NCBI RefSeq assembly: GCF_001460935.1
Contig: NZ_LN906597.1
Span: forward strand, 223,693 to 287,692
DNA: 64,000 nt
Direction: 5' to 3'
DNA from: Candidatus Ichthyocystis hellenicum
GTDB lineage: Bacteria > Pseudomonadota > Gammaproteobacteria > Burkholderiales > 2013Ark19i
Shown one piece after another: positions 1 to 8,272 of this stretch. Numbering within the stretch: position 1 is the first letter of the stretch; the number at the start of each line of letters is the position of its first letter. The notes beneath the pieces were generated by a model that made no database searches, had not been told where the DNA came from, and saw nothing but the letters and a program-made list of their open reading frames with translations. The translations under genes and the position numbers were made by a program.

Positions 1-909
1 ATCATCATCATCGTCGTCGTCAAAATCATCGTCATCAAAATCGATCTCATCATCATCATCATCACTTAACAATGTTGTATCATCGTCATCCCAAAAATCA
101 TCAAAGTTGTCATCAAATTTTTGACCCATAACCATTCCCAGCTTTGTTTGAACAATTAGTTGATTATCCTTCCACAGGGCTCTAAACCCCATGTACTCTC
201 CCACACGAACAAATAAAATATTATCCTGCAAATAATTATCATCAAATAAAATAACATCATTTCTTTCCACTTGCCTCCAGTCCTGAGAAGACAAAGTGGT
301 TGCCCCCAACAAAAACCTCAATGACACTGGAACATCATCTATAGAGACACCGTTTTCTACCAACGGAAACATAGAGAGAACTTTCTTCAGAAAAACAGCC
401 CCCTCATTGTCCACATGCAACAACACTCCCCGCGATTGACCACTGCTGATATGATTAAGCTCTGCTTCTAACCATTTTCCACCAGGTGGTACTTTAGGAA
501 CCTCTCCTTTGGGAACATTGGTAACAGAATTCAACCTTACAGAGCCAAATCCCATGCGAGAAAGGGTCTCTATAATTTTATCGGCAACAGCATCAACTAC
601 TGCCAATAAAACCTGTCCATCTAGAGACGGGATGTTAATAGATTTATCACCTAGCCAATCTTCTAAGCAGGAACAAAAAACAAATTCAGGAATAGCCAAG
701 GAAAAAAATCCCTTGCTCCAAAAAAAATCCACCACCCAACAGTCATACCCGTCAGGATTATACGTAACATTAGGACGCGGGGTAGAAAAGGAAAAAGTCC
801 AATCACCCTGTAACGAAAAAGGTACAGGAAAAATCCGCCCAGAAATGACGTTAGTTAACGCCCTGTCACGCTTTGTCAATCGATGTAATTTAAGTGGCAA
901 TCCAGCCAT
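1..909 (-). CDS. sctQ: T3SS cytoplasmic ring (C-ring) protein SctQ, 3' end outside window
   Basis: The frame is open from the ATG at 909 to the window edge (303 codons), so the protein is truncated here. SctQ forms the cytoplasmic sorting platform that receives SctL-SctN and substrates. The segment FLLGATTLSSQDW followed by a VILFDD-like stretch is typical of the first SpoA-type domain of SctQ/FliN proteins. The gene starts 2 bases after the stop of sctP, the usual sctN-O-P-Q order. The oddity is a very acidic stretch over roughly the last 40 visible residues, where runs of four to seven Asp are encoded by GAT/GAC repeats just before or inside the expected SpoA2 region. Most SctQ proteins have only a short acidic linker there, so this is an enlarged linker. 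The second SpoA domain should lie beyond position 1. Confidence 0.8.
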   Translation of the reverse strand, partial: MAGLPLKLHRLTKRDRALTNVISGRIFPVPFSLQGDWTFSFSTPRPNVTYNPDGYDCWVVDFFWSKGFFSLAIPEFVFCSCLEDWLGDKSINIPSLDGQVLLAVVDAVADKIIETLSRMGFGSVRLNSVTNVPKGEVPKVPPGGKWLEAELNHISSGQSRGVLLHVDNEGAVFLKKVLSMFPLVENGVSIDDVPVSLRFLLGATTLSSQDWRQVERNDVILFDDNYLQDNILFVRVGEYMGFRALWKDNQLIVQTKLGMVMGQKFDDNFDDFWDDDDTTLLSDDDDDEIDFDDDDFDDDDDDD

Positions 910-911
910 TA

Positions 912-1547
912 TCAATTCCTAACCCTACTTCTGCAGCAACGAATTACACCTTTCGTGCCTGTCCAAAGTTGTCCGTGTAAACAATCTTGATCGTAACGCC
1001 TAAGAAAAACACGAACCCAATCCACAGAGCATGAAAAAAGACGATTAATCAAATTGTCAATTTGACTATCAATAATCTGCTCAATAATCGGTGTTGTTTG
1101 AATATCAACAACGAACCACTTACCATCATAAAATATTTTTATCAATGTCCCCTTAAAAACCCCTTGACTCAAAGTGATCTCGAATCTTCTACGATTACTA
1201 CCACTATGCCGGGCATGGACACGAATTAAATCAACAATCCTCGACCATTCTACAGACTGATCTGAAGTTAAGCCGTATATTGCTCGATGTGGTATAGGCA
1301 TTTTAATTAAAGGAGAATCATGCAAAGTTCCTACGTCAGGATGATCCACAAAATCTGATGAAGTATCAGCCATCGTTGGTAACGAATCATCATCATCGGA
1401 AGACTTGTAACGTAGCGCGGCACGAAAGCTACTACAAACCTTCTCACTGGGATTAACAGCAGGAGCAGTAAAGGTGGGCTCAGATGAGTCATCCGTAACA
1501 GCCTCAGAAGCTCCCTGAAGTAATACAGCCTTAAATCTGGTAGTCAC
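912..1547 (-). CDS. sctP: Probable T3SS needle-length regulator SctP
   Basis: This 211-residue protein has a disordered Ser/Asp-rich N-terminal half and a folded C-terminal half (about residues 100-200, with GVFKGTLIKIFYDGKWFVVD). That layout fits SctP/YscP/HrpP, where a C-terminal T3S4 domain switches substrate specificity after the needle is built. The identification rests mainly on position: it sits between sctO and sctQ and overlaps sctO by 4 bases. The start is GTG at 1547, preceded by GAAGAAGG. It is short for a ruler protein (YscP is over 450 residues), so the ruler part is reduced, as in HrpP-type proteins. The function is inferred from order and layout, not from a strong motif. Confidence 0.6.
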   Translation of the reverse strand: MTTRFKAVLLQGASEAVTDDSSEPTFTAPAVNPSEKVCSSFRAALRYKSSDDDDSLPTMADTSSDFVDHPDVGTLHDSPLIKMPIPHRAIYGLTSDQSVEWSRIVDLIRVHARHSGSNRRRFEITLSQGVFKGTLIKIFYDGKWFVVDIQTTPIIEQIIDSQIDNLINRLFSCSVDWVRVFLRRYDQDCLHGQLWTGTKGVIRCCRSRVRN

Positions 1548-2053
1548 AAAGCACCTTCTTCTGCTCGTTCTTCAAGACTCTCTTGTCGCACACTGAGTGA
1601 TAAAGCAATTTCATCCATTTCTTCATCAATTTTACGATTTTGCTCAACTTCCCATTCATCTTTAAGAATATCTGATAACTCCACAAATTTCTGCTTTACC
1701 CTCATAGCAGTTTGATGTTCTTTTTGTTTTTGTTTCAACACATCTTTGCATTTCGACAAATTATCAGTAGCTTCATCAAAAAGGTCTTCGTATTGTATTT
1801 CTTTCTTCTGCATGTCCCCAACAGCAGACCTTACATCTTCGATATCAGAACGTTTAACTAACTTATTATATAACTCAGAAAATAGCCTCTTCTCTTCTTC
1901 AATAACAAAATCTTGATAATCTCGCCATTTTTTCTTTGCTTGCGCAACTTTATCTTCTGCATTTCTAACTTCGGCGCGAGCATTTGAAAGATCAATCTCC
2001 GCTTTTTTCTCACGAAACTCTTTTATTTTCAGCAAACGATCTATGACAGACAT
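1544..2053 (-). CDS. sctO: T3SS central stalk protein SctO
   Basis: A 169-residue protein that is almost entirely charged alpha-helix with heptad patterns: a helix at about residues 5-65, a loop, then another at about 75-150. This is the coiled-coil hairpin expected of SctO/YscO/FliJ, the stalk that sits in the pore of the SctN ATPase hexamer and contacts the SctV export gate. The gene begins 4 bases after the sctN stop and overlaps sctP by 4 bases, so it is translationally coupled in the basal-body operon. Sequence conservation is always low in this family, so gene order carries much of the weight. Confidence 0.75.
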   Translation of the reverse strand: MSVIDRLLKIKEFREKKAEIDLSNARAEVRNAEDKVAQAKKKWRDYQDFVIEEEKRLFSELYNKLVKRSDIEDVRSAVGDMQKKEIQYEDLFDEATDNLSKCKDVLKQKQKEHQTAMRVKQKFVELSDILKDEWEVEQNRKIDEEMDEIALSLSVRQESLEERAEEGAL

Positions 2054-2057
2054 AATA

Positions 2058-3386
2058 TTACTTCGCTGATAATTGAATCAACTCAGAAACAGTCTGTTCA
2101 TATGGATATAATTCGTGCACACCTTGTTGCAAAAAAGCAGCGATGGCATCCTTCTTACGAACAGACTCATCAGTTAGTGGATCACTTCCAGACTTGTACT
2201 CACCAATTTTTATCAACAACTCAACATCATTATACTTATCCATTAATTCACGAACACGCCCGGCTGCGGCAACATGCTCCCTTGGAACAATAGCTGTCAT
2301 AACACGACTTTTAGACGCCAAAATATCAATAGCAGGATAATGATTAGCAGCGGCAAGCTTGCGTGATAAAATAATGTGGCCATCTAAAATTGAACGCGTT
2401 TCATCAGCAACAGGCTCAGTCATATCATCCCCTTCCACCAAAACGGTATACAGAGCGGTAATACTGCCAACCTCATTCATCCCTACACGCTCCATCAAGC
2501 GAGGTAGAATTGAAAATACAGAAGGAGGAAATCCTCGTCGAGTAGGAGGTTCCCCAGCAGCTAATCCTATTTCACGCTGTGCACGAGCGAAACGAGTAAC
2601 AGAATCCATCAAAAACAATACCTTCTGCCCTTGGTCACGAAAATACTCAGCAATTGCAGTAGCCACGAAAGCTGCCTTTGACCTCTCCATAGAAGATTTG
2701 TCTGAAGTTGCACAAACAACAACAGAACGAGATAGCCCTTCTTCACCTAACTCTCTTTCAATAAACTCACGCACCTCACGACCACGCTCCCCGATAAGAG
2801 CAATGACAATAACATCAACATCAGCACCTTTAACCAACATACCAAGCAAAGTTGACTTACCTCCACCAGCAGCAGCAAAAATGCCCATACGCTGCCCCTC
2901 ACCACAGGTCAACATACCATCAATAGCACGAACTCCAAGGGATAACGGTTTATCAATAAGACGCCTAGTCATAGGATCAGGAGAATCTGCAAATACTGGA
3001 TAAAATGTTTCTGTAGTCAAGGGACCTTTTTCATCCAAATCTAAAGGACGTCCCAATCCATCAATAACTCGTCCCAACAAAGAATTACCAACAGGAACCA
3101 TGTACATGCGACCAGTAGGAATAACCTCAGTTGCGGAAGACAAACCATGCATTTCACCTATTGGCGTCATCAGCGCTGCATCACGAATGAACCCAATAAC
3201 TTCTGCTCGCATTTCGAAATCTTCATTGGGATTACGAAGAATACAAACTTCACCAATCTTAACTGTAGGAACAACTGCCTTGATAATGGTTCCGATAACC
3301 TGAACGACACGACCCTTGATATTAAGAGGCTGTAAATCCTCTAATACAAGTTCCATCAGGTCTGCAATATAATCAAATGGTCGCAT
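2058..3386 (-). CDS. sctN: T3SS ATPase SctN
   Basis: A 442-residue ATPase of the FliI/YscN family, which powers unfolding and release of substrates at the cytoplasmic face of the injectisome. Visible features are the beta-barrel N-terminal domain (about 20-95), the P-loop AAGGGKST ending near residue 179, the [10 protein letters not shown] motif (about 199-208), Walker B VLFLMD with [14 protein letters not shown] (about 256-274), and [15 protein letters not shown]. The length is normal for the family. The ATG at 3386 is preceded by AGGAAAG. The gene follows sctL by 17 bases and precedes sctO by 4 bases. This is one of the safest identifications in the window. Confidence 0.97.
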   Translation of the reverse strand: MRPFDYIADLMELVLEDLQPLNIKGRVVQVIGTIIKAVVPTVKIGEVCILRNPNEDFEMRAEVIGFIRDAALMTPIGEMHGLSSATEVIPTGRMYMVPVGNSLLGRVIDGLGRPLDLDEKGPLTTETFYPVFADSPDPMTRRLIDKPLSLGVRAIDGMLTCGEGQRMGIFAAAGGGKSTLLGMLVKGADVDVIVIALIGERGREVREFIERELGEEGLSRSVVVCATSDKSSMERSKAAFVATAIAEYFRDQGQKVLFLMDSVTRFARAQREIGLAAGEPPTRRGFPPSVFSILPRLMERVGMNEVGSITALYTVLVEGDDMTEPVADETRSILDGHIILSRKLAAANHYPAIDILASKSRVMTAIVPREHVAAAGRVRELMDKYNDVELLIKIGEYKSGSDPLTDESVRKKDAIAAFLQQGVHELYPYEQTVSELIQLSAK

Positions 3387-3403
3387 AACAAACTTTCCTG
3401 CGC

Positions 3404-4063
3404 TTATAGACCGTGCTGTTTACCCAAAACGCGCTCAAAAGCCTCGCGAATGACCTTAAGCTGATGTGTAATATTGACCTCAACTAGACCTATGTCAGTC
3501 TCCAACATACACCCATCTCTCTCCAAACGGCTATCAGATGTTACATCTATATAGTTAATACCAGGAAACTCTGCCAACAGATCATTAACCTGTTCTCTCA
3601 TATTATCCAAAGCACTGGGATGAACACGAATAACCACTTGTTTCTGATTGCGAACAGTGGATAAAGCATTCTTAACCACAGCAACAGTTCTCTCTTCATC
3701 TCGATAATCGTAAACTATCTTTTTAACTGAAGCTAAAACCAAATCCACTACTCGCTTTTCAACTGTTTCAAAATAATCAACTGCTCTTGCAACCTGCTCA
3801 ATCATGTGCTCAGCTTGTTCTTCCTTAGCTGCTTCCAATCCATCACGGTACCCACGCTTCTTTTCTTCCTCAAATGCTAATTTACTATCAAGCAAAATTT
3901 GCTCAGATCTTTCCTGAGCCAATTTAAGCACCTCATCTGCAGACTTCCAAACAGCAACTTGCTCAGATTTGATCACCTTACGAGATGTATCAACACGAAA
4001 TATCTGTTCGTCTTTCCTAGAATCTTCAGGTCGAGAAACCTTACAAGGCACAAGAAACTTCAT
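3404..4063 (-). CDS. sctL: T3SS ATPase stator SctL
   Basis: A 219-residue protein of the SctL/YscL/FliH family, which links the SctN ATPase to the SctQ pods and regulates its activity. It starts with [11 protein letters not shown] and then shows a long charged helical segment (about 35-120, rich in Glu, Lys and Ala). The C-terminal half has [10 protein letters not shown] and [22 protein letters not shown]. That last segment matches the typical SctL C-terminal motif in which a Gly-Cys/Gly-x-x-E-T element precedes a short beta strand. The ATG overlaps the stop of sctK by 4 bases and is preceded by GAGGTAAG, so it is coupled to sctK. Confidence 0.9.
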   Translation of the reverse strand: MKFLVPCKVSRPEDSRKDEQIFRVDTSRKVIKSEQVAVWKSADEVLKLAQERSEQILLDSKLAFEEEKKRGYRDGLEAAKEEQAEHMIEQVARAVDYFETVEKRVVDLVLASVKKIVYDYRDEERTVAVVKNALSTVRNQKQVVIRVHPSALDNMREQVNDLLAEFPGINYIDVTSDSRLERDGCMLETDIGLVEVNITHQLKVIREAFERVLGKQHGL

Positions 4064-4740
4064 ACGTTACTTACCTCTTCAAAAAGAGAAACACATAATC
4101 TAAAAGCCTCTTCTGATGAAGGTCGGCTATCGATACAGGTAAGATCAACCGTTTTAGGTAATCGCATTAACCAAATACTCAACATATTGGGAGGTAACAC
4201 TGTCCTTGCATGGTAAAGAAAAGCCCACCCCAACCTACTTACCAAAGTTTCATTAAACTCAGAGAAATCTGCCTCTTTCCAACGGCTGCCTCCGTCATAA
4301 AAACCAGCATATCGCCTACAAACAAAACCTATAACATCATTCCCAAATATTTTACGAAGGTGATTAATCTCAGACTTAGAAATAGTTACTCTGATGCGCC
4401 TACCAACCTCCAAAGCAGCTACCATACGAATAACATAGTCTAGGTGATAATTACTCATGGTAACAAACGACCATAGATCAGTCTTAATATCAAGGCTATC
4501 GGGATCCTTTGCGGCAAAAACTTTCGAAAGCCGAAAATGATTACGCTGCGCTAAACCGTCACCATCTAACAACCTGTGAAAAATTTTGTATGGAATCTTG
4601 CTGTCAACATGACTACGGTGAATATAAAGACTTGGACAATAAAACCACAAAAATACTTTCGACAAATATGCTGTTGAATACCTTTTGCGCTGAGCAGTCT
4701 TATTTTCCACAACCTTATGCTGAACAGTCTGATTTTCCAT
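4060..4740 (-). CDS. sctK: T3SS sorting-platform protein SctK
   Basis: A 226-residue protein matching SctK/YscK in layout. There is an N-terminal FYCPSLYIHRS element (YscK proteins begin with an FCPAAYLH-like stretch) and a C-terminal LGWAFLYHARTVLPP...LWLMRLP-like helix seen in YscK as a Trp-rich LAFWLA...RLSLRLP element. SctK connects the SctD cytoplasmic domain to the SctQ pods. It is placed between sctJ and sctL, exactly as in Yersinia yscJ-K-L. The first 20 residues are polar and contain the near-repeat QTVQHKVVENKTAQRK. The start ATG at 4740 has AGGGG upstream. SctK is poorly conserved in general, so position supports the call. Confidence 0.8.
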   Translation of the reverse strand: MENQTVQHKVVENKTAQRKRYSTAYLSKVFLWFYCPSLYIHRSHVDSKIPYKIFHRLLDGDGLAQRNHFRLSKVFAAKDPDSLDIKTDLWSFVTMSNYHLDYVIRMVAALEVGRRIRVTISKSEINHLRKIFGNDVIGFVCRRYAGFYDGGSRWKEADFSEFNETLVSRLGWAFLYHARTVLPPNMLSIWLMRLPKTVDLTCIDSRPSSEEAFRLCVSLFEEVSNV

Positions 4741-4760
4741 AACCCCTAATACCTTAAATC

Positions 4761-5627
4761 CTATGTTTTAGATTTTTCACTTTTTCCAGATCTAAAACCA
4801 GGAATATTTATTGGCAATGAAACCTTCTTCGTCCAAACTAAGTAATATCCCACCGTCAAAAGTAACATTATTGTGACAAACACACCCAAGACAACAAAGG
4901 TTATATAGCTACCAGCTGAAGAGCTTGATCTATCTTCCTCCCCAGCATTCACATCCATGCTTTGTCTCATTACACTTGATTTAGCACTATCATCAGCAGG
5001 AACCAACACAACACTCACCCTATCCTCTGTAAGTCCAGGAATACTTCGTGCCACCAACTTTTTAATCTGAGGAATAAGAATATCTATATTATATTCCTTC
5101 TGATATTTTATAAAAACAGCAGACGACGAGGCAATAGACACATCAGTAAACGGATCATGATCGGGAAGAACTAAGTGAACCCGAGAAAAAACAACACCAT
5201 CGATATGAGATATCGTTTTCGCCAACTCCTCAGACAAAGCAAACAAAAATCGAGCCTTTTCCTCTAGAGGAGAAGAAATCATCCCATCCTTCTTAAACAC
5301 ATCCCCGAGCCCACGATAATCCGTTCGAGGCAACCCCCTAGATTTTAAAATATCAATAGCCTCAGAAACACGAGATGAATTAATGAATACTGTTGCCAAC
5401 CCATCTTTATTCAAGGTTTTAGTGGCCTCTATTCCAGAACTTAGCAATGCAGATAAAACTTCATTCGCATCATTTTCTGGGATGTTAGAAACGATTTCTA
5501 CATTTTCCCCACATCCAGCCAAAAAAACGCACAAGAGTGCGATAAAAAAGAGACGAAATTTCAGCCACAGCGCACGGTAGTAATAATCACCCTTACGGTT
5601 AAATGTGCACAAGCAAAAATCTGACAT
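4761..5627 (-). CDS. sctJ: T3SS inner-membrane ring lipoprotein SctJ
   Basis: A 288-residue lipoprotein of the SctJ/YscJ/FliF-N family that forms the inner ring of the basal body. The signal peptide ends in the lipobox LAGC with Cys39, followed by the conserved stretch beginning VEIVSNIPENDANEVL. Two ring-building modules follow (about 40-110 and 130-215, including PRTDYRGLGDVFKKDG and ARVHLVLPDHD-like RVHLVLPDHDPF). A C-terminal membrane helix lies at about 241-264. The N-region before the signal core is unusually long (about 20 residues), so a start further inside is possible, but AGGAAATGTC supports the ATG at 5627. The gene follows sctI by 14 bases. Confidence 0.95.
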   Translation of the reverse strand: MSDFCLCTFNRKGDYYYRALWLKFRLFFIALLCVFLAGCGENVEIVSNIPENDANEVLSALLSSGIEATKTLNKDGLATVFINSSRVSEAIDILKSRGLPRTDYRGLGDVFKKDGMISSPLEEKARFLFALSEELAKTISHIDGVVFSRVHLVLPDHDPFTDVSIASSSAVFIKYQKEYNIDILIPQIKKLVARSIPGLTEDRVSVVLVPADDSAKSSVMRQSMDVNAGEEDRSSSSAGSYITFVVLGVFVTIMLLLTVGYYLVWTKKVSLPINIPGFRSGKSEKSKT

Positions 5628-5641
5628 GACATTTCCTAGAG

Positions 5642-6100
5642 TTATTGCAAACGTATCATTGAATCAATAGTTGTTGCAGCCTTATTGGCAATTTTAGTAA
5701 TAATATCGATGATAACTGTAGCACGCATTAGTTCTAACTGGATGGATAACATTGTTGAACCGTGTGATAATTTGTCTGCGGATGAAAATTTGGAAATATG
5801 TCTATACAAACTTTGTAATTGATCACTTCCAGATTCCAAACTCTCTTCAATATCATCAGATATTTTGTCAACCATAGATTTTTTGCGATTGGCATGAGAT
5901 TCCCCTACACCCATAGACTCAGCAGCGGCAGCAGCAACATTAATGTTATTAGCAACCATGTCCACATTCACGGGAGAAGATAAGCTTTTTAGTGCAGCTT
6001 GAAAACGCTGAACATCATTTCCATTAACAACCGGAACATTCCTACTCTGATCAGTGTTTAAAGCTGACTGCGCATTCATAGACAACATATCAACTGGCAT
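5642..6100 (-). CDS. sctI: T3SS inner rod protein SctI
   Basis: A 152-residue protein whose C-terminal third is the conserved part: LSIQLELMRATVIIDIITKIANKAATTIDSMI-like, matching the YscI/PrgJ/HrpB2 rod domain that ends with a helix inserted in the export channel. The N-terminal part contains NDVQRFQAALKS, like the VDRFNQAL element of YscI. The length is normal for YscI-type proteins. It lies directly upstream of sctJ and directly downstream of the small TPR gene, the order seen in both ysc (G-H-I-J) and hrp (B1-B2-J) operons. The ATG at 6100 has AGGACAG upstream. Confidence 0.87.
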   Translation of the reverse strand: MPVDMLSMNAQSALNTDQSRNVPVVNGNDVQRFQAALKSLSSPVNVDMVANNINVAAAAAESMGVGESHANRKKSMVDKISDDIEESLESGSDQLQSLYRHISKFSSADKLSHGSTMLSIQLELMRATVIIDIITKIANKAATTIDSMIRLQ

Positions 6101-6111
6101 ATTAACTGTCC

Positions 6112-6501
6112 TTATAACGGTAAACTATCCTGACATACAAGCGAAGCAACATTTTTAACTGGATAAGCAGCTGCCTCTCTACTAAGACGTTGCAACCGTT
6201 GTGTGCTTTCAACTACCAAACCCAACTGTCTCAAAGTCATAGCAGTAAACAACTCCACTTCTTCATTGTACGCACCTGCTTCCACAGCATCCTTTTGCAA
6301 AACACTTAAAGCATCTTCACGTCTATTTTGCTGCAAAAAAGAAAGTGCCCAGCCAATATAAACACCGGGCTCCCGGGGATTAACAAACCGCAATGCCGAA
6401 AAAATAACCTCAGCATAACGAGGATCTCCCCAATCAAGGGCAGCATAAGCAATCTCTGCCAAAATATGTATTTCTTCTTTGTCAAGCAAGTTATTATTCA
6501 T
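6112..6501 (-). CDS. TPR-like T3SS protein, YscG/HrpB1-type
   Basis: A 129-residue helical protein with tetratricopeptide-like pairs (AEIAYAALDWGDPRYAEVIF, then IGWALSFLQQNRREDALSVL, then ELFTAMTLRQLGLVVEST). It is the first gene of the basal operon, directly before sctI. In Yersinia this place is held by YscG, the TPR chaperone of the needle subunit; in Hrp systems it is held by HrpB1, also a small TPR-like protein. The sequence does not decide between them. The ATG at 6501 is preferred over a TTG at 6510; neither has a good ribosome site. If it serves the SctF needle, it would work with the small protein encoded at 22875-23096. Confidence 0.65.
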   Translation of the reverse strand: MNNNLLDKEEIHILAEIAYAALDWGDPRYAEVIFSALRFVNPREPGVYIGWALSFLQQNRREDALSVLQKDAVEAGAYNEEVELFTAMTLRQLGLVVESTQRLQRLSREAAAYPVKNVASLVCQDSLPL

Positions 6502-6532
6502 TTTTATCAAAATTATTTTTTGAATTGAATTA

Positions 6533-6538
6533 ATTATA
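6533..6538 (-). promoter_or_regulatory. Candidate -10 element of the basal-body operon
   Basis: On the minus strand a perfect TATAAT lies 32 bases upstream of the ATG at 6501, in the only gap of the operon that also contains an upstream terminator. No convincing -35 hexamer is seen at 16-18 bases, so an activator or another sigma factor may be needed. In such A+T-rich DNA a chance match is likely enough to keep confidence low. Confidence 0.3.
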
Positions 6539-6592
6539 TGTCATAAAAAACTCGTTGATAGTTAATTACCCGAAGAGCAAAATGCGTATAAC

Positions 6593-6622
6593 AAAAAAAG
6601 GGACACAGAAGAGTCCCTTTTT
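6593..6622 (-). terminator. Rho-independent terminator after translocon module 1
   Basis: A perfect 10-bp stem (AAAAAGGGAC with GTCCCTTTTT) encloses an 8-base loop; on the minus strand it is followed by a T run. It lies 26 bases after the stop of the TPR chaperone gene at 6648 and separates the translocon unit from the basal-body operon. Confidence 0.88.
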
Positions 6623-6647
6623 CATAAATTGACAAAAGCAAAAACCC

Positions 6648-7175
6648 TTATTTTTTTCTGTCTTTTTTTATTCCAGCAGAAGATGATTTATTCTTTGCTG
6701 ACAAAAGCTTTTCTCGTTCAACATCCAAAAGCTTAAGAATTGCAATAGCCTGTGGAAGCACATCTTTCGGCACAAAAGATGGATCAACCTTGGCTCCCTC
6801 AACAACATATTTGATCATAGAGTAAGCTCGATCTACATGACCCATCATCAAGTAACATTGGGCTGCACGCAGCAAGAACGTAGCAGGATCACCTCCTGAT
6901 GTTCCTGCATAGCTATACAAAACTACTGCTTTTTCATAATCACCCATGTCGTAACGACATCTAGCCATCGCATCCAAATACTTAGGATTATGCGGTCGTG
7001 CCATAAAAACTAGAGCATAAGTATCAGCTGCCTTCTGAAATTGCTTGTTTTCCCAAAAATTAAGAGCGATGGAATACAAAACCTCAACAGCATCATCCGT
7101 CAGCTCAACCGAAGCAGACAACTCATCCAATTGCCTCTTCTCTTCTTCAAACCACTGCACGACAACATCATCCAT
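6648..7175 (-). CDS. T3SS class II (SycD/LcrH-like) translocator chaperone, module 1
   Basis: A 175-residue TPR protein of the SycD/LcrH/SicA/SscB group, which holds hydrophobic translocators in the cytoplasm. Three TPR units are visible in the middle: VLYSIALNFWENKQFQKA, YLDAMARCRYDMGDYEKA and LLRAAQCYLMMGHVDRA, at about residues 30-145. A basic tail ends the protein (KKDRKK). It is clearly paralogous to the product of 11167-11670, which holds the same place in module 2 (shared CRYDMGDY/CFYDMGDY and LYSYAG). The ATG at 7175, after GGGGTGG, is preferred over the GTG at 7184. Its place after sctB matches sscB of Salmonella SPI-2. Confidence 0.88.
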   Translation of the reverse strand: MDDVVVQWFEEEKRQLDELSASVELTDDAVEVLYSIALNFWENKQFQKAADTYALVFMARPHNPKYLDAMARCRYDMGDYEKAVVLYSYAGTSGGDPATFLLRAAQCYLMMGHVDRAYSMIKYVVEGAKVDPSFVPKDVLPQAIAILKLLDVEREKLLSAKNKSSSAGIKKDRKK

Positions 7176-7223
7176 AATGACCACCCCATAATATTAGTAA
7201 TGAAATTACAGAAGCAACCAATA

Positions 7224-8222
7224 TTACTTAAACGCCGAACTCTGAGCTTGAGCCATAGCACGAACTGCTTCATTTATTACACCTAAGACAGTATCACGAA
7301 GACTAACCATACCCCTTTGCCATTCATCTTCTATCCCAAATGCTTGACCTTGCTGCGAAGCTACTGCTTGCTTCATGGACTGCTCTGCCTGAGCTTGAGT
7401 TAGAACCATAGTAGAAGCTGAAGAACTCATACCTCCAGCAGACCCTGACACACGACCAACTCCTTCGCCAATACTAGTAACTTTAGCTGCTCTCGACTCA
7501 AGGACTTCGATTTGATTAGCCATATCATCCTTTCGTGCCCTAAGCATATCCGCAGCAGACGGAGGAGTAGATGTACCATCCCCAGGTAAATCAGCACGGA
7601 CAAGATCAGTAAAATCAGTCTCTTCTAAATCTTTCATTTGTTTGCTTAAATCTGCTGACTTTCCTTTAACTTTAGCAGCATAAATATTAGCTCCCATACC
7701 AATACCAGCACCGACAAGTCCAATCACACCACCGACAACACCAGCTACCAAAGCACTCCTAGCACCACTTGCTAAGTCCTTTGCAGCACCCAAACTTTCT
7801 TCTAAGCTTTTCATTAATTCCTTCATCTTGAACTCTCTCTCTTCAGCGGCCCGCTGACCAGAGCTTTTAGCCAACACCATCAGAACCTGGGCTAAAACAG
7901 CAAGGAAACTCGTGCCTCCTTGAGAGGAAAGGAAATCGGTTACACCACCATAGCCTCCAAAGATGTCGCTTGAGTCATCAGCTTCAGTCGGTTTTCCAAG
8001 CAATCCTTGACAAAACCCATCCCCAAATTTACCCTTCCAACCCTCACCGAACATTTCATCCATCATAGTAAGTGCTGTATCCTCATTTTTAGGCTTTCTG
8101 ACATTTGCAGATGAAAGTATCTCTCCATTAGCACCTTCCACAGACCCAGACTCTTCCGAAGTGACAACAATTCCGTCCAAATGATGCTTAGCACGGGTAC
8201 CACCCTCAGTTGGGTTATACAT
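7224..8222 (-). CDS. sctB: T3SS translocator SctB (YopD/SseD-like), copy 1
   Basis: A 332-residue protein with a polar N-terminus, a single strongly hydrophobic Gly/Ala-rich segment (about 155-185, SALVAGVVGGVIGLVGAGIG) flanked by charged helices, and a C-terminal amphipathic helix ending AVRAMAQAQSSAFK. This is the layout of the small translocon subunit (YopD, EspB, SseD), which forms the host-membrane pore with SctE. It is paralogous to the product of 11696-12661: both share the pre-membrane helix, the Gly-rich membrane segment and the ...AQASAF(N/K) end. The ATG at 8222 has GAGGAGA upstream. It lies between sctE and a TPR chaperone gene. Confidence 0.82.
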   Translation of the reverse strand: MYNPTEGGTRAKHHLDGIVVTSEESGSVEGANGEILSSANVRKPKNEDTALTMMDEMFGEGWKGKFGDGFCQGLLGKPTEADDSSDIFGGYGGVTDFLSSQGGTSFLAVLAQVLMVLAKSSGQRAAEEREFKMKELMKSLEESLGAAKDLASGARSALVAGVVGGVIGLVGAGIGMGANIYAAKVKGKSADLSKQMKDLEETDFTDLVRADLPGDGTSTPPSAADMLRARKDDMANQIEVLESRAAKVTSIGEGVGRVSGSAGGMSSSASTMVLTQAQAEQSMKQAVASQQGQAFGIEDEWQRGMVSLRDTVLGVINEAVRAMAQAQSSAFK

Positions 8223-8272
8223 TTTTCATCTCCTCATAATAAAAATAATATCAATAAATTAGTAAAAGTAAC

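Noticed and set aside
509..922. 137-codon plus-strand frame at the left end
   Set aside because: Antisense shadow of sctQ, whose minus-strand reading has the SctQ features and continues to the window edge.
7224..8222. SctB copy 1 as a secreted effector instead of a translocator
   Set aside because: Place between SctE and a TPR chaperone, a single membrane segment and similarity to copy 2 all favour the translocator role.
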